Positions 33,735-45,894 of a stretch of DNA of 64,000 nt are shown one piece after another; within the stretch, counting starts at the first letter, position 1, and every line of letters starts with the position of its first letter. The stretch is taken from assembly GCA_015680685.1 (NCBI GenBank), contig MNCI01026283.1, forward strand, positions 18,171-82,170. The letters are read 5' to 3'. Both the position numbers and the translations under genes were made by a program. The DNA comes from Gnetum montanum. Taxonomy: Eukaryota > Streptophyta > Gnetopsida > Gnetales > Gnetaceae. The notes beneath the pieces are model-generated. The model had not been told where the DNA came from and did not search any database. It saw only the letters and a program-made list of their open reading frames with translations.

Positions 33735-34910
33735 TTGTGGCAACACATCATTCTAGGTAATAACACATTATGTCACAAATCCTACAATGACATACTACTA
33801 ACCTACATAAGCAACAATGAAGTACAAATGATCGTTGAACAAGTCCATGAGGGATTGTGTGAAGGTCACATAGCACCTAGGGCAATGGCAATGAAAATTA
33901 ACTGGTTAGGCTATTATTAGCCTTACATGAAGTGCAATTGCATCTTGAAGATCAAAACATGTGACATATGTCAACAACATGGCAACCTAATGCACATGCC
34001 ACCCATTGACTTGCATACAATGTAGATCACATGGTCATTCCAACATTGGAGCTTGGACATCAATGGACCCATAATGCCTAAGTCCTTCGCAGGGCATAGC
34101 TTCATAATAATCGTAACTGAGTACTTCATCAAATGGGTTGAGGCTATGCCCCTTAGGAAGAAAACATCACAAAAATTTTGTAAATTTGTGCTAGATAAAA
34201 TAGTGACTTGTTTTGGCTTACCCATGACCATAGTAACAAACAACGGGCCCCAATTTAGCAATGCAAAAACTAAAGCCTTTTGTAAGCACTTTGGCATCAA
34301 GAATTCTTTTTCATCGTCATACTACCCTTAGGCAAATAGACAAATAGAGGCCACTAACAAGGTCATCATCAACCTTCTCAAGAAAATGCCAAGCAACAAA
34401 GAATGACAATGGCATGAGAAACTAGTCTACGCACTCTGGGCCTATTGCACAACAAGTTGAATAGTAATAGGTATGACACCTTATAAACTTGTTTATGGAT
34501 CTAAAATAACTTTTTTGCTTGAATTGTAGGTTCCATTGCTCTAGGTGATCCTCTTGAACTTCATCGATGAAGGTTAGAACAATGAGTTGAGAACCATAGA
34601 CCTTGAATCACTAGAGGAGAAGTGCATGTGCATGCTTGATTGCATTGAATGGTACTAAGAAAATTAATGAAAAAAGCACCATCATAACTAGGATCAATGC
34701 CAAATCAGGAAAGGGGAACTAGTGCTCAAGTTCATTCGCAACCCATGGATAAATTCTTAGCTAACTAGGAAGGGTCTTTACTTATCATCGAGGCCTATGA
34801 AAATGGAGCATTTAAGCTTGCTAATCGAGACAAGAATAAGGTTGCCAATCTAGTGAACCATTCATACTTGAAGTTGTACTATGTCTAGCATGCACCACTG
34901 CACATCAATC
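33735..34910 (+). pseudogene. B1 integrase, decayed
   Basis: The HHCC zinc region (VHEGLCEGHIAPRAMAMKI, then CDICQ) is at 33840-33980. The core has WSLDINGPIMPKS (first Asp, about 34050), TNNGPQFSNA (expected TDNGPQF, so Asp is Asn, about 34240) and IEATNK (Glu, about 34350). Two core parts are open (33735-33920 and 34053-34331). TAG replaces Gln in YYPQAN and Trp in LGYYWP. It would insert the cDNA, but it is inactive as it stands. Confidence 0.85.
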
Positions 34911-34914
34911 CAAC

Positions 34915-35440
34915 AAGGTAAGCATTCATCTGTTATGAAGTTAAACTAGCACAACATACATCCACTATGATGTTAAATTAGCACAACATATGTTTGCTAT
35001 AATGTTAAAGTAGTATAGCAGCATTTATTTTCTATGACGTTAAACTAGCATAGCATTCATTTGCTATGATGTTAGACTAGCACCTATAACATTCATTTAC
35101 TATGATGTTAAACTAGCATAGAGGTTTTCATCTGCATAACACTCATCCACTATGATGTTAAATTAGAGTAGCACGTTTGCTATGATGCTAAACTGGTATA
35201 GCACCAGTCTATGACAACTATAAACTAGCACAGCTTGTTCACTATGATGCTAAACTAGCACAACATCCATCTACTATGATGCTAAATTGACACTGCATCC
35301 ATCTAGCACACAACAATCCACTAGGACTATAAACTAGCATAGCACGGTCTACCAGGACCTTAAACTAGCTTCAGAGTTTGCTATGACCTTAAACTAGCAA
35401 AGCCATGGTCTACTAAGATCTTAAACTAGGTTCATGATTA
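34915..35440 (+). repeat. B1 array 2 (TATGATGTTAAACTAGCA)
   Basis: About fifteen imperfect units of 28-45 bp with CTATGATGTTAAACTAGCA-like text. Near the end (35300-35440) the context shifts to GACCTTAAACTAGC, similar to array 1. It follows the integrase end directly. Confidence 0.8.
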
Positions 35441-35559
35441 GCCATGCATAATTTTGCAAGCAAGTATAGCTCTAACTCCCCTCCTCTTTTCTACACCATG
35501 TGGGCGGGCATACTATGGTCCCAGAATGAAGCTCTTATAATCAGTGTGGCCTTGCGAGC

Positions 35560-35880
35560 ACTTACAGCATCATGAACCTATGTCATTTTACTAATTTTTT
35601 GAGCTCTTTTCATTAGCGTAGCCTTTGGAGCACTTGCAATATCATCGCTCCCTAGCATTTTACTAGCTTTTTGAGCACTTACAACTAGTCTGGCCTTTGG
35701 AGCACTTGCAGCAGCATCATCCCCCAGCATTTTACTAGCTTTTCAAGCACTTTCAAGTAGTTCAGCCTTTGGAGCACTTGTAGCATCATTGCCCCTTGGC
35801 ATTTTACTAGCTTTTTAAGCACTTGTAACTAGTCTAGCCTTTAGAGCACTCGCAGCATCTTTTCCCCCTACATTTTATTT
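35560..35880 (+). repeat. B1 array 3 (about 75-bp units)
   Basis: Four units with CATTTTACTAGCTTTTTGAGC and CCTTTGGAGCACTTG. Counterparts are at 19965-20130 (B0) and, reduced, at 45895-46060 (B2). Confidence 0.75.
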
Positions 35881-36814
35881 GGATTTTGTGTTGTGTGATT
35901 TTCTTGTCTTCTCTGAGTTGTGCTTGTAGGACAGAGCCCCAAGTCATCATGTAGAGGTGCATCTCATCATAGCAGTAGGTCACGATAGTTCTTAGATGTG
36001 CATGATTGGACTAGCTGAGCCTCTCAAGAGTGCACATCCACTCCTATCCCATTCTAGCATACTCACATCCACTCTTGCATCCCAATAATTTTTCATTCCC
36101 TGCATATGAAAGCTTGCAAATCCCTTGATGCTCACATGCTATGACCACACAACATCTTCTTTGCACATCTCATCACATACCAAGATTCTCAAGGTAGACG
36201 TAACATAAGTCGTCTCATGGAAAGCCTTTGTCAGCTAGTTAAAGCCTAGGTAGATGTAACATAAGTCATCCTGGGAAGGAAACACTTGTTGTATAAGCAC
36301 CATGCCATTTCATCAATGGTGAAGCAAAGCCCATCTACTGACATGTAATTCACTTGACGGGAAGCATATCACTCTGTAATAAGCATTTAAAAAAATGAGA
36401 AAAAAAAAGCAAAGAAAAAGATAAAAAGGGATAAAGAACATTACTAGTTAATCTAGAAGCATTGCAATTTTGTAACTAGTCTAACCCTGAATCCACATTG
36501 ACTTACTCATGAGCACATTGATGAGAGGTTAATGTTTTCAAGGGTATGACACTCTGGTGCCATGGTCACCATTAGCCATGATGTTTTTGCATCATAACAT
36601 CCTATTTTCATCTCATCTTCCCTTTTATCTCTAGCACATCACCTATGCCTTTTACTCCTAGCATACTACTATCCACAACACTCTTAAGAATGATGTAGTG
36701 ACATTTGATCTCACACTGAAGAAAGATGTTAGTGCCAAGCCTGTTGTGATGTTTTACTATTCTTTATTGACATCTCTTGGGCCACTCCTCCATAGATCAA
36801 CAAAGATAGGCCAA
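35881..36814 (+). other. B1 3' non-coding region and polypurine tract
   Basis: No coding frame. Conserved with B2 46060-47028 and B0 19126-19500. It ends with ACAAAGATAGGCCAA just before the LTR. Confidence 0.65.
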
Positions 36815-38421
36815 TAGAACACCACTAAATTTGGACTATAGCATATCAATTGAAAATTTGTGTAAGTATCAGCAGAAGGCCATTTTCTACAAATTTTTCT
36901 AAGTATTGAGACTATACTCTCCACTACCCTAGAGCATAGTCAACTCAGTAGAGAGCGTAGTTAACACAAAGACCTATTTTGCAAATTTTTCTAAACATTA
37001 AGACAATTGCTGCAAATTTTTTTGAGTGCTAAGACAATGCTCTTCACTTCCCTAGAGCATAGTCAACATGAAGGCCTAGCTTTTGCAGATTTTTCTAAGT
37101 GTTGAGACTACGCTCTCGACTGCCCCAAAGCATAGTCAACTGGAAGCTAGTTTCCACAAGTCTTGATAAGTGCTAGGACTATGCTCACCCCTAGTTGGGA
37201 GTGTAGTTAGCCTTTAGTGGAGCGTGTAGTTAGCATATATGCAACTTTTTGTAGAATTTTTCAAAGTGTGGGACTATGCTTTCCCCTAGTTCAAAGCATG
37301 GTCAAACGTAGTTAGCCAAAATGACCTCTAGCAGCCTCCATAACATGGCAACACCACTCAACTTAGCTTCAACTCATCTCTAGTAAGTGTAGTTGACAAA
37401 ATGTAGCTTTTTGTATCTCCTTTTTGGCCTCAAAATTGTAACTATGCTCTATCCCATGCAAGACAGCAGAGAGCATAGTCCCAAAGTGTAGTCTCCAAAC
37501 TTGCATTTTTTAGGTACCTTGTGGTTCTCTCGGCACATGCACATGTTGTTGGTAGTGTAGTCACAATCTCATAGTCTTGCAGAGTCCAGTAGAGCATTAC
37601 AAATCACAACATCGCTAGCCTCAGTGGAAAGCATAGTTGGGTGATAGCATAGTTCCAACCATCCCCTTTTCCATGTGGCAACCATCCCATATTTTATGGT
37701 AAACCTAGCCATATAAATACCCCAACCCTAAATGTTTTTAGGGTTGGAAAATTTGAGTATTGGGTAAGATTCAAGGTTGATAAGTTGGCAACAATTTGAG
37801 TTAATTGGCATTGGCACCCCAGTGAACTAGAGAGAGGCAGAGTTGCATACCACCCCAGAACATCATAGCCCACTACACACTATGGTGACCAACTCAACAA
37901 GCATAAACACCATGACAGAACATTAGTCTTCATGGCTAGACACCCTTGAGACTATGACTACATTGTCCACTATGCTTGTTATACACCACATACCTTCTAA
38001 CCCCTCGTAGTGTTAACTATGCTCAATGCCATTTGGGGTGGTGTTCTGTTTCTCTCTCTCTTTCCTTGAATTTTTAGCATTTCATTTGCATTTTTTGTTG
38101 TTTAATTGTAGAGCTGCCCCTAAAAATATACTTGGGTGAAAGCCCCCATAGGTTGGCACCCTCATTTTCATCAAAAAAATTGACTACACTCAACATCATT
38201 AACACCTTTAACACGACACAAACACTTAACATCATTTTGCATTAGCATTGTAGCTAATCACATTGCATCCCTAGTTGCATTTAGTAGATCTTGGTTTGAT
38301 TGACAAGACTATTCAGGGCACCCCATCTCTACGTCCAAAAAGCCCTGACATGGACCTGGGATTAGGCTATGCACCCATGAACCTTTTAGTGTTCTAACTG
38401 TTGATGTTTTTGATCGTTATA
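36815..38421 (+). repeat. B1 3' LTR
   Basis: 1607 bp, starts TAGAACACCACT and ends GATCGTTATA. TATAAATA at 37712-37719. It is clearly diverged from the 5' LTR base by base, which indicates an old insertion. Confidence 0.8.
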
Positions 38422-39115
38422 GCTGGGGGTAGCATCACTGCATGGATGGAGTTCTCATTTAGAGGGATGTCCTTTGTAATAAAAATGGAGGTCAACATCT
38501 GCACCAATGCTTCCCAATGGATAGATGAGGTCATGACTAGGTCATACATGCTCAATGTTATATTTTTCTGCTTAAGCACTTATTTAGTCTAGGCTAGTGC
38601 ATCTACAAAGTCTTTGCCATCAACCATTTGTTGGCCTTGACTGCCTCTATGTGACCTAAGAGATAGATCTCTCATAGAGGGGACTTGGGCATGGTTTGCT
38701 TGGCTTGTTTGGGGGCCTCAGTGCTTAGTTGTGGTTTGCTAGTTGTGGCCTTTTCAGTTACTTTTGTGATAGGGACTACATAGATAGGGACTGACTTTGC
38801 CAAACCAAGCACTCTTTGATCTTGTTGTTGCTTAGCCCTTTCATCTGCAAGGTATTCATTGGGCCTCATACATTGCCATCTAGTGGGTCTACCCATGCTA
38901 TTGGTAGGGTTGTTCCTTGGATGATAACTGGCCAATGCATTGCCCACTACTAGGCTTCAGGTAGGTGAGGGGCTAGCATGTTGTGACACCTTAATGACAA
39001 ACAATGGTTGAGCAATTGTTGTTATGACATGCTGTGGGACCTTGACCATAGAGGATGTTGTGGGTGCCCAATGTGGCGCTTTAACAATGAAGGGGGGCCT
39101 TGAACTCGTTGAGGC
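38422..39115 (-). pseudogene. B0 gag, C-terminal part (between B1 and B2)
   Basis: Open 38947-38672 with GNALASYHPRNNPTNSMGRP and RPTRWQ, matching B1 gag 26585-26888. The segment 38422-38640 matches B1 26900-27120 on the opposite strand. Its ends coincide with the LTR ends of B1 and B2. Confidence 0.7.
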
Positions 39116-40998
39116 TAAAACACAAAAAAGTTTTAGATCTTGATGTCTAGACTATGAATTTGGCTAAGTGTCAAAATGGTGGCACTTTGCCCAAATTTTT
39201 CTAAGTGTTAAGTGTAGTTAGCTCCAACTACCAGTTTTAGAAAATTTTTTCTAAGTGTTGAGTGTAGTTAGCTCCAACTACCAATTTTAGAAAAAATTTT
39301 CTAACTACTGAGTTATGCATCCCATGCGTAACACAAGGTGAGTGTAGCAAGTTGTAGAATCATTTTTAAGTGTTGTGTTACACTCCCATTGCCCTTGCTA
39401 TGCTCTAGAGCATAGCTAGCATAGCCAACATGAGATACCATCGTTGCAAAATTTTTTCTAATTTTTGAGTTATGCATCCCATGCATAACATAAGGCAGGT
39501 GTAGCAAGCTGCAAAATTTTTTTGAAGTATTATGCTACACTCTCATTGCCCTTGCTATGCTTTAGAGCATAGCTAGTGTAGCCAACATGGGACACCAGTT
39601 TTGCAAAAGTTTTTTTAATTGCTGAGTTACACATCCCATGCATAACATGGGGCGAGTGTAGCAAGCTACAGAAATTTTTCTAAGTGTTGTGCTACACTTC
39701 CATTGCCCCTACTATGCTCTAGAGCATAGCCAGCATGGGACACCAATTTTGCAAAAAAAAATTCTAACTATTGAGTTACTCATCTTGCACATAACATGGG
39801 GCGAGTTTAGCAAGCTATAGAAATTTTTCTAAGTGTTATGCTATGCTCCCATTGGCCCTGCTATGCTCTAGAGCATAGCTAGCATGGGACATCCATTTTG
39901 TAAATTTTTAACTGCTGAGTTACACATCTCGCACATAACATGAGGCAAGTGTAGTCGCCAGAGTTAGAGAAAATTTTTAAAATTATTGATCACCTCTAGA
40001 CTTAGAAAATTTTTTGAATTTTTCTTGTAGTCCCACCTAATGCACTACCACGTGGCACCTGATCTGCATTTTGGCTTAATCCTAGTCCTATAAATACCCC
40101 TACATCCCAATGTTTTAGGGGTTGGGACTTCCATTTTTCAGGTTGTTGGCAGTTGGCACTTTCATTTGGCATTTGGCATTTTGGCATCTTGACACTTAGC
40201 TCCATGGGAAAACAAGACCTAGAGCACACCACATCGGCAGAGAGGCATAGCTACACTGCATAGTACATCACAGTCCCATTGTAGCCCTACACCGCATGGT
40301 ACACTGCAGCCCCATTACAGCCCTGCACTTCACAGTATACTACAACCTCATTGTAGCCTTACACCACATGGCATACTACAACCCCATTGTAGCCTTGTAG
40401 AACACCACATGGTACACCGTGATCGCCAACCTGGCAAGCATAGTTCATTACAACGACTACTAGACTTCATGGCCTAACACCATTAAGACTGTGACTATGC
40501 TTCCACTATGCCTGTTGTACACTGTGTACCTTCTGAGATTCTTTTTGGAGTTAACTATGCTCCCATTTGGTATAGTGTTCCATTTCTCTCTCCATTTTCT
40601 AGCATTTTCTTGCATCTTTTCACACTTTTTCATGCATTGTCACATAGTACTATGCTCAGGCGAAAGTCTTCGCAAGTTGACACCCTTATTTTGGTCAAGA
40701 CCCTTGGCTACACTCACCCCATTTCATGGTTACACTCTACACTTAGCACCACGAAACATTGCTTTGACCCTTAACACCATTTTTGTGTTGTTTTCATTTG
40801 CATTTTAGCTAACCACACCACCCCTCGGTTGTACCCACCACCCCAATTACAACCAACAAAGTCCCTATTTGATCAACAAGACTATTTAGGATGCTTCACC
40901 TCCATTTTCTAGCAAGCCCTTCACATAGAGGCGAGGTTAAGGCTATGTTTCCATTGACCCCTTGGTGATTCTAGCCACCGACGTTTTCAATCATTACA
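39116..40998 (+). repeat. B2 5' LTR with five internal tandem units
   Basis: 1883 bp, starting TAAAACAC and ending ATCATTACA. TATAAATA at 40089-40096. From about 39270 to 39960 it has five units of about 150-160 bp, each with GAGTTA(C/T)GCATC at one end. Most also carry the 16-bp palindrome TATGCTCTAGAGCATA (perfect at 39399, 39713 and 39862). Confidence 0.85.
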
Positions 40999-41003
40999 GT
41001 TTT

Positions 41004-41020
41004 TGGTGCTAGAAGGAGGG
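41004..41020 (+). other. Primer-binding site of B2
   Basis: TGGTGCTAGAAGGAGGG, identical to that of B1, six bases after the LTR end. Confidence 0.65.
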
Positions 41021-41528
41021 CCTTGTCATTTCCTTCTACATTGTCTAATTATTATTCCATATGCTCTCTCCACCACCGGTTGGTGTAGATTGGACCCTAT
41101 CGTTGATTCCCTTAGAACCCCATTGGACAAAAGCCAAAGCATATCTTTAGCACTTAACCAAAATTCTAGGCACTAGGAAGAGCATAGTTAGCTCTAGCAT
41201 AGCGAGCGTTGCACCAGAGTTAGCCATTTTTAGTAGCTTTCACAATTAGCATTTTTTATATATTTCCATACTTAGCATTTTTTCTACATTTTCATACTTA
41301 GCCAAATTTCTGCGGTTTCATAGTTAGCCAATTTTCTATAGTTTTACACTTAGTCAATTTTCTGTATTTTCCATAATTAGCCATTTTTTTTTACGTTTTT
41401 ACATAGCTATTTTCTACATTTTTATACTTATCCATTTTTCTGCTACTGGTAGACTTAGTCATTTTTCTACAATTTTTAGAGTTAGCCATATTTTGGAAAC
41501 AACAACTCTCACAACTTGATCTATGAAC

Positions 41529-44400
41529 ATGAATCTAGATCAGCCTTCGATATCGATGTTTAACACATTTGACATCATGATCCACCTAAAGCATGTTGTG
41601 CTAAGGCATGAACAATACAATTTTGTTTGTGCCAAAATCCAAGCAGGATTACTAGTGGATTGCCTTGACCTAGAGGCAAAATAGGACTATAAATGAGTCC
41701 ACCAGGATGGACAGGACTACAACCCTCTTTATTTGACATAATCCCACTCACAAAGTCCTACCACCAGCTATTGTCCCAAATCATCCATGCAAATGAGCAT
41801 GATATAGGGACAACCTATAAGGAAGCCTCATAGGAGGAAGAAGATGAGTTCCTACTTTGAACGCAAGAGCCCCCTCTACACTGTCTTCCAACAACCACTC
41901 CCTAGTATAACCCCTCCTCGATTCAGTCCACCCATCCTCTTTGAGATGGTGACCATGCCAATTCAGCCTTCCTTGCAAGTGACCACTACATTTGCCCAAC
42001 CCTATGCTCATGCAGGGGCCACCTCCTAGCCCTAGACAACTCAGGCATCCTACGTCCCACTTGTCTCATTGGGACCCACGGTGTTCATCTAGCCCACTTA
42101 TGTGTGGCCTACCTTAGTCATCGCATCCATTGCTCAACCAATGCATTAACTAAACCTATATACTATGATGTTAAACTTGCAACCCCCATATGCTATGATG
42201 TTAAACTAGTAATGACTATTTGCTATGATGTTAAATTGGTAAACTCTACAACAAAAAATTTGACCATATGCTATGCAACCAACACAAGCCCAACCAATGC
42301 AATTGGCTAGCACATCCCCAAGCTTGGATCAAGCATTCCAACTCATCCAAAGTTTGATGGAGGAGATCAACCAACTCAAATCTACCTCCTCCAAAACCAT
42401 CAAGGTAGTGGAATTCTACTTAGATGACCCCATAAGTCCTACAATCCCACCCTTGACTCTTCCTACTGGGGTCTAGCTACCTCAACTCACNCAGTAGGAA
42501 GAGTCAAGGGTGGGATTGTAGGACTTATGGGATCATCTCAGTAGAATTCCACTACCTTGATGGTTTTGGAGGAGGTAGATTTGAGTTGGTTGATCTNTTG
42601 GCCACACTCTATCATGCATGTGTTCCCCATGTCACTAACTGGCAAGGCCTTAGATTGGTATCACACACTACCCAAGGCCTCAATCTCTTCTTTGGAGGAT
42701 CTCATAAGCTAGTTTATGACACACTTCAGGTACAACCTAAAGCTTGAAGCAACCCTCAATCAACTCATGCAAGTCAAGTAGGGGCCCCTAGAGCCCATGC
42801 CAAAATTCCTTCAACACTAGAATGCCGCATTGAGCAAAATGCATGAATCCCTAGTATAAATGCACCTATTGGCCATATTTAAGGATGCAGTGAATGACTT
42901 CATCAAGTTCAAACTGTATTACCTGGCCCTGAAGTCTCTCAGCCAAGCCTTTGCCCAACCAAAAGGCATAGAAGAGGTAGCCCAAGCCAGTAATGACTTG
43001 GCTTATGTGCCCTACAGAAACCAACATACATGCAAGAAAAACACAATAGTGGCAATAGTGGCCACAATCACAAAAGCAACCAACTAAGGCCTGATGGCCA
43101 AGCAACCTAAGGCCCTAGCTCACAAAGCTACCAACACTTGTCCCAACTCACCCACATCTGCAAGGGTCACCCAAGGTATAATTTTAAGCACAATAATCAC
43201 TCAAAGTATACACCACTACTAATGGAACCGTTTGAATTGTTCGACCAACTCCTAAAAGTTGGATGAATCCAATACAAACATGTATTAGAGATTACCTACC
43301 AAAAACATGATAGGTATTGCAAACTACTTCAAAACCCTACCTCAACAGTACTAAATGAGCCCTTGGTCCCACAACACTTCAAGCTAGACTAATATTGTCA
43401 TTACCACAAAATGTTTGATCATACTATAGACAACTATCATGCTATGTAGGATGACCTGCAAAGAATGATAGAACGAGACCAACTAGTGCTTGATGTAGTG
43501 AGCCAATCCAATGTAGATGACCCTCCCTACATCATAAACTCCATCAACATAGGTGGCAAGTCTAAACCTACATCACAACCTTTTGTGATTCCATGCATCT
43601 CAGTTAGGCAAGGATCCCCTTGGCCTCGACAAGTAATAGGCCCTTCTTTATTATCAAAGTGCCACTTTGGGCACCCACAACATCCTTTGTGGTCAAGGTC
43701 TCACAGAAATCATCCACTAAGATGTTAAATTGGCAACCAAACCAACCATCTACTAAGACATTAAACTAGCATGATGCAGCAACAACAACTGCTAAGCAAC
43801 CTTTCATCATCAAGGTGCCACAACAAGTTGGTCTTGCAATAACTCCTAAATCGTCATTTGTCATAAGGGTACCCTCACCTACCCAAAGCCCAACAATTGG
43901 CAACATCTCAGTCTCTCCTCCTTTAAGGGTTGACCCCACTAGCAACCTAGGTAGGCCTACCAAATGGCAATGTAAGAGGATGAACAAGTGCCTCGTAATC
44001 CCCATGGTTGAAGCAAAGGCCATAACTAACAAGAAACAATCAAACACTAGGGCCCCTACCCCCAAGCAGGCCAAGAAACTTAAGCCCAAGTCCCTCTATG
44101 AGAGATCTGTCTCTCAAGCCACATGGAGGAAGTCGAGGCCAACAAAACTACCGACGATAAGGACTTTGTAGCTACACTAACCCAAGTGAAACAAATGCTC
44201 AAGCAAAAGAACACAACGTTAAGCTTGTACAATTTTGTCATAACCTCATCTACTCATTGCCAAGTGTTGGCCTAGATTCCTCCATTCCTATTATTGAGGA
44301 CATCCCTGCAGATGAGAACACCATTCATGCAATGATGTTGCTTCTTGTACCATAGAAATCAGGTTCAACATCCCTAGCTTCTTAAGATGATGCAATCAAG
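41529..44400 (+). pseudogene. B2 gag, decayed
   Basis: Starts MNLDQPSISMFNTFDIMIHL at 41529. The gag core has GKALDWYHTLPKASISSLED (about 42640) and FRYNLKLEATLNQLMQVK. An open piece at 42860-43087 includes LKSLSQAFAQPK. A CHYHKMFDH-type zinc-knuckle-like segment lies near 43400. The segment between Ns at 42491 and 42597 is an inverted contig. Copies of the ATGATGTTAAACTAG motif sit inside the gene at 42150-42245 (giving repeated YDVKL in frame) and at 43715-43775. Both are foreign to B1 gag at that place. Confidence 0.75.
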
Positions 44401-44469
44401 GTCAACCCCAAATGAGGGAAGGTCACTACAACTTCATTGTTAATCAGCATACATGTTGGGTAGTGCACC

Positions 44470-44960
44470 ATCCACAAAGTGCATGTCGATGATGGTGCAA
44501 CAACAAATGTAGTCTTGTACTCCATCATTGACAAGCTAGGCTTGGCAAACAAAATCAAGTCAACCAAAATCATGTGTCTAAAATCCTTCAATAGATCATG
44601 CATCATTATTAGGCGTACAATCAACTTAGCCTTTGTGGTAGGAGAGCAACTCCTTACTAGTGCAGATTTCACTATCATAAAGGAGATGTTAAGCTTCAAC
44701 CTAATCCTAGGCAAGCCTTGGCTACCCCAACTATGGGTTGTCTCCTCTCCCATCCATTAAGAAATCCACCTTCCATGCAAAGATGATAAAGTTATTATCC
44801 ATGGTGATAATGTCCCCCCTCTAACTATCCACAACATAGACATGGAGCAAGTGTTGGAGGTGGATTTTCTTGATGGTACACTTGCAACAACCAACACAAC
44901 ACCTAAGGCTAACATACCTAAACAAGTGGCCGAAGCCAATAACCTCCTAGAGGATCCTAG
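44470..44960 (+). pseudogene. B2 aspartic protease
   Basis: Open 44479-44760 with HVDDGATTNVVLYSIIDKLG (active-site loop D-D-G-A kept) and MLSFNLILGKPWLPQL. This is the best preserved of the three protease copies in family B here. A stop follows SSPIH, and the C-terminal part continues to about 44960. Confidence 0.75.
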
Positions 44961-45264
44961 GCCCTGTGCATCCCCTAATCAAAACTAGATTAAGAAAAAA
45001 TTGCTCGATTAAGGCACTCCCTTGGCAAAAAATGTTCTAGGCACCTACCTACCCCTTGCCTCCACATGCCATGCATTTTTTACTTTCATTTACATTGCAC
45101 TAGCCTATGCATTTACATTTTGCCTATTTAGTTAGATCACACATTTTGTTTTCTTCATGCGGTTTTTACTTTGTTTATGCATTCATCAACTTATTTTATG
45201 CATTGCATTTGAAAAACATCAAAAACACATAAAAATCATAAAACTAAAACTGCAAAAAAACATG

Positions 45265-45515
45265 TGGTCCAAAAATGCCTTAAACTAGCCCACAGCTCAG
45301 AATGGCTTTAAACTAGTAACCTATGGCCCACCATGGCCTTAAACTAGGAACATATAGCCTAAAATGGCCTTAAACAATCAACCCCTTTGTGATGGCATGA
45401 AATGGCCTTAAAATAGTGATGGCCCAAAATGGCCTAAAACTAGTAACACTTGATAGCCTAAAATGACCTTAAACTATCGTTGTGGCCTAGAATGGCCTAA
45501 AACTATTGCTCTTCA
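45265..45515 (+). repeat. B2 array 1
   Basis: About seven units with AATGGCCTTAAACTAG or variants, directly after the protease spacer. Confidence 0.75.
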
Positions 45516-45659
45516 CGTTGCCTTCCTTTTATTTGTGCATTTTAACTCTGTTTATGATAGGTTTCACTTGGTGTTGATTTTTCTAGTTGATTTTTATAGG
45601 ATCTTATAGGCACATAGCATGACTACACATGCAACATCACATCTCACATAAGCAAGGTA

Positions 45660-45890
45660 AGCACTCGTCTACCATGATGCAAAAAATTGGCACAGATAGT
45701 CTGCTATAACTATAAACTAGCATACATTGTCCTTGGGTCATGATGTTAAATTGGCATAATAGCTTGTCTGATATGATGTTAAACTGGCACATAGTAATCT
45801 GCTAGGACTATAAACTAGCATCCCATGGTCTGCTAGGATCTTAAACTAAGTTCACAGTCTACCAGGACCTTAAACTAGATTTGCACATTC
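45660..45890 (+). repeat. B2 array 2
   Basis: About six units with ATGATGTTAAACTGGCA or CTATAAACTAGCA. Only about 145 bp separate it from array 1; the sequence before it (CACATAAGCAAGGTAAGCAC) matches that before array 2 in B0 and B1. Confidence 0.7.
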
Positions 45891-45894
45891 ATAG

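Larger units (their letters stand above)
22021..38421 (+). mobile_element. Family B element B1 (16.4 kb), inserted in B0
   Basis: Two 1.6-kb LTRs (22021-23618 and 36815-38421) flank primer-binding site, gag, protease, array 1, an opposite-strand intron-bearing gene, an RT fragment, integrase, arrays 2 and 3, a 3' region and a polypurine tract. The 5 bp before the 5' LTR (ATTGG) and after the 3' LTR (GCTGG) share three positions, compatible with an old 5-bp target duplication. The B0 text continues across it. Confidence 0.8.

Noticed and set aside
24085-44400. Recoding of TAG as an amino acid, suggested by many in-frame TAGs at Gln places
   Set aside because: TAA and TGA stops and frameshifts also occur, the same genes have lost catalytic residues, and C-to-T decay explains TAG well. 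Only the stops shared between copies were kept as a finding.
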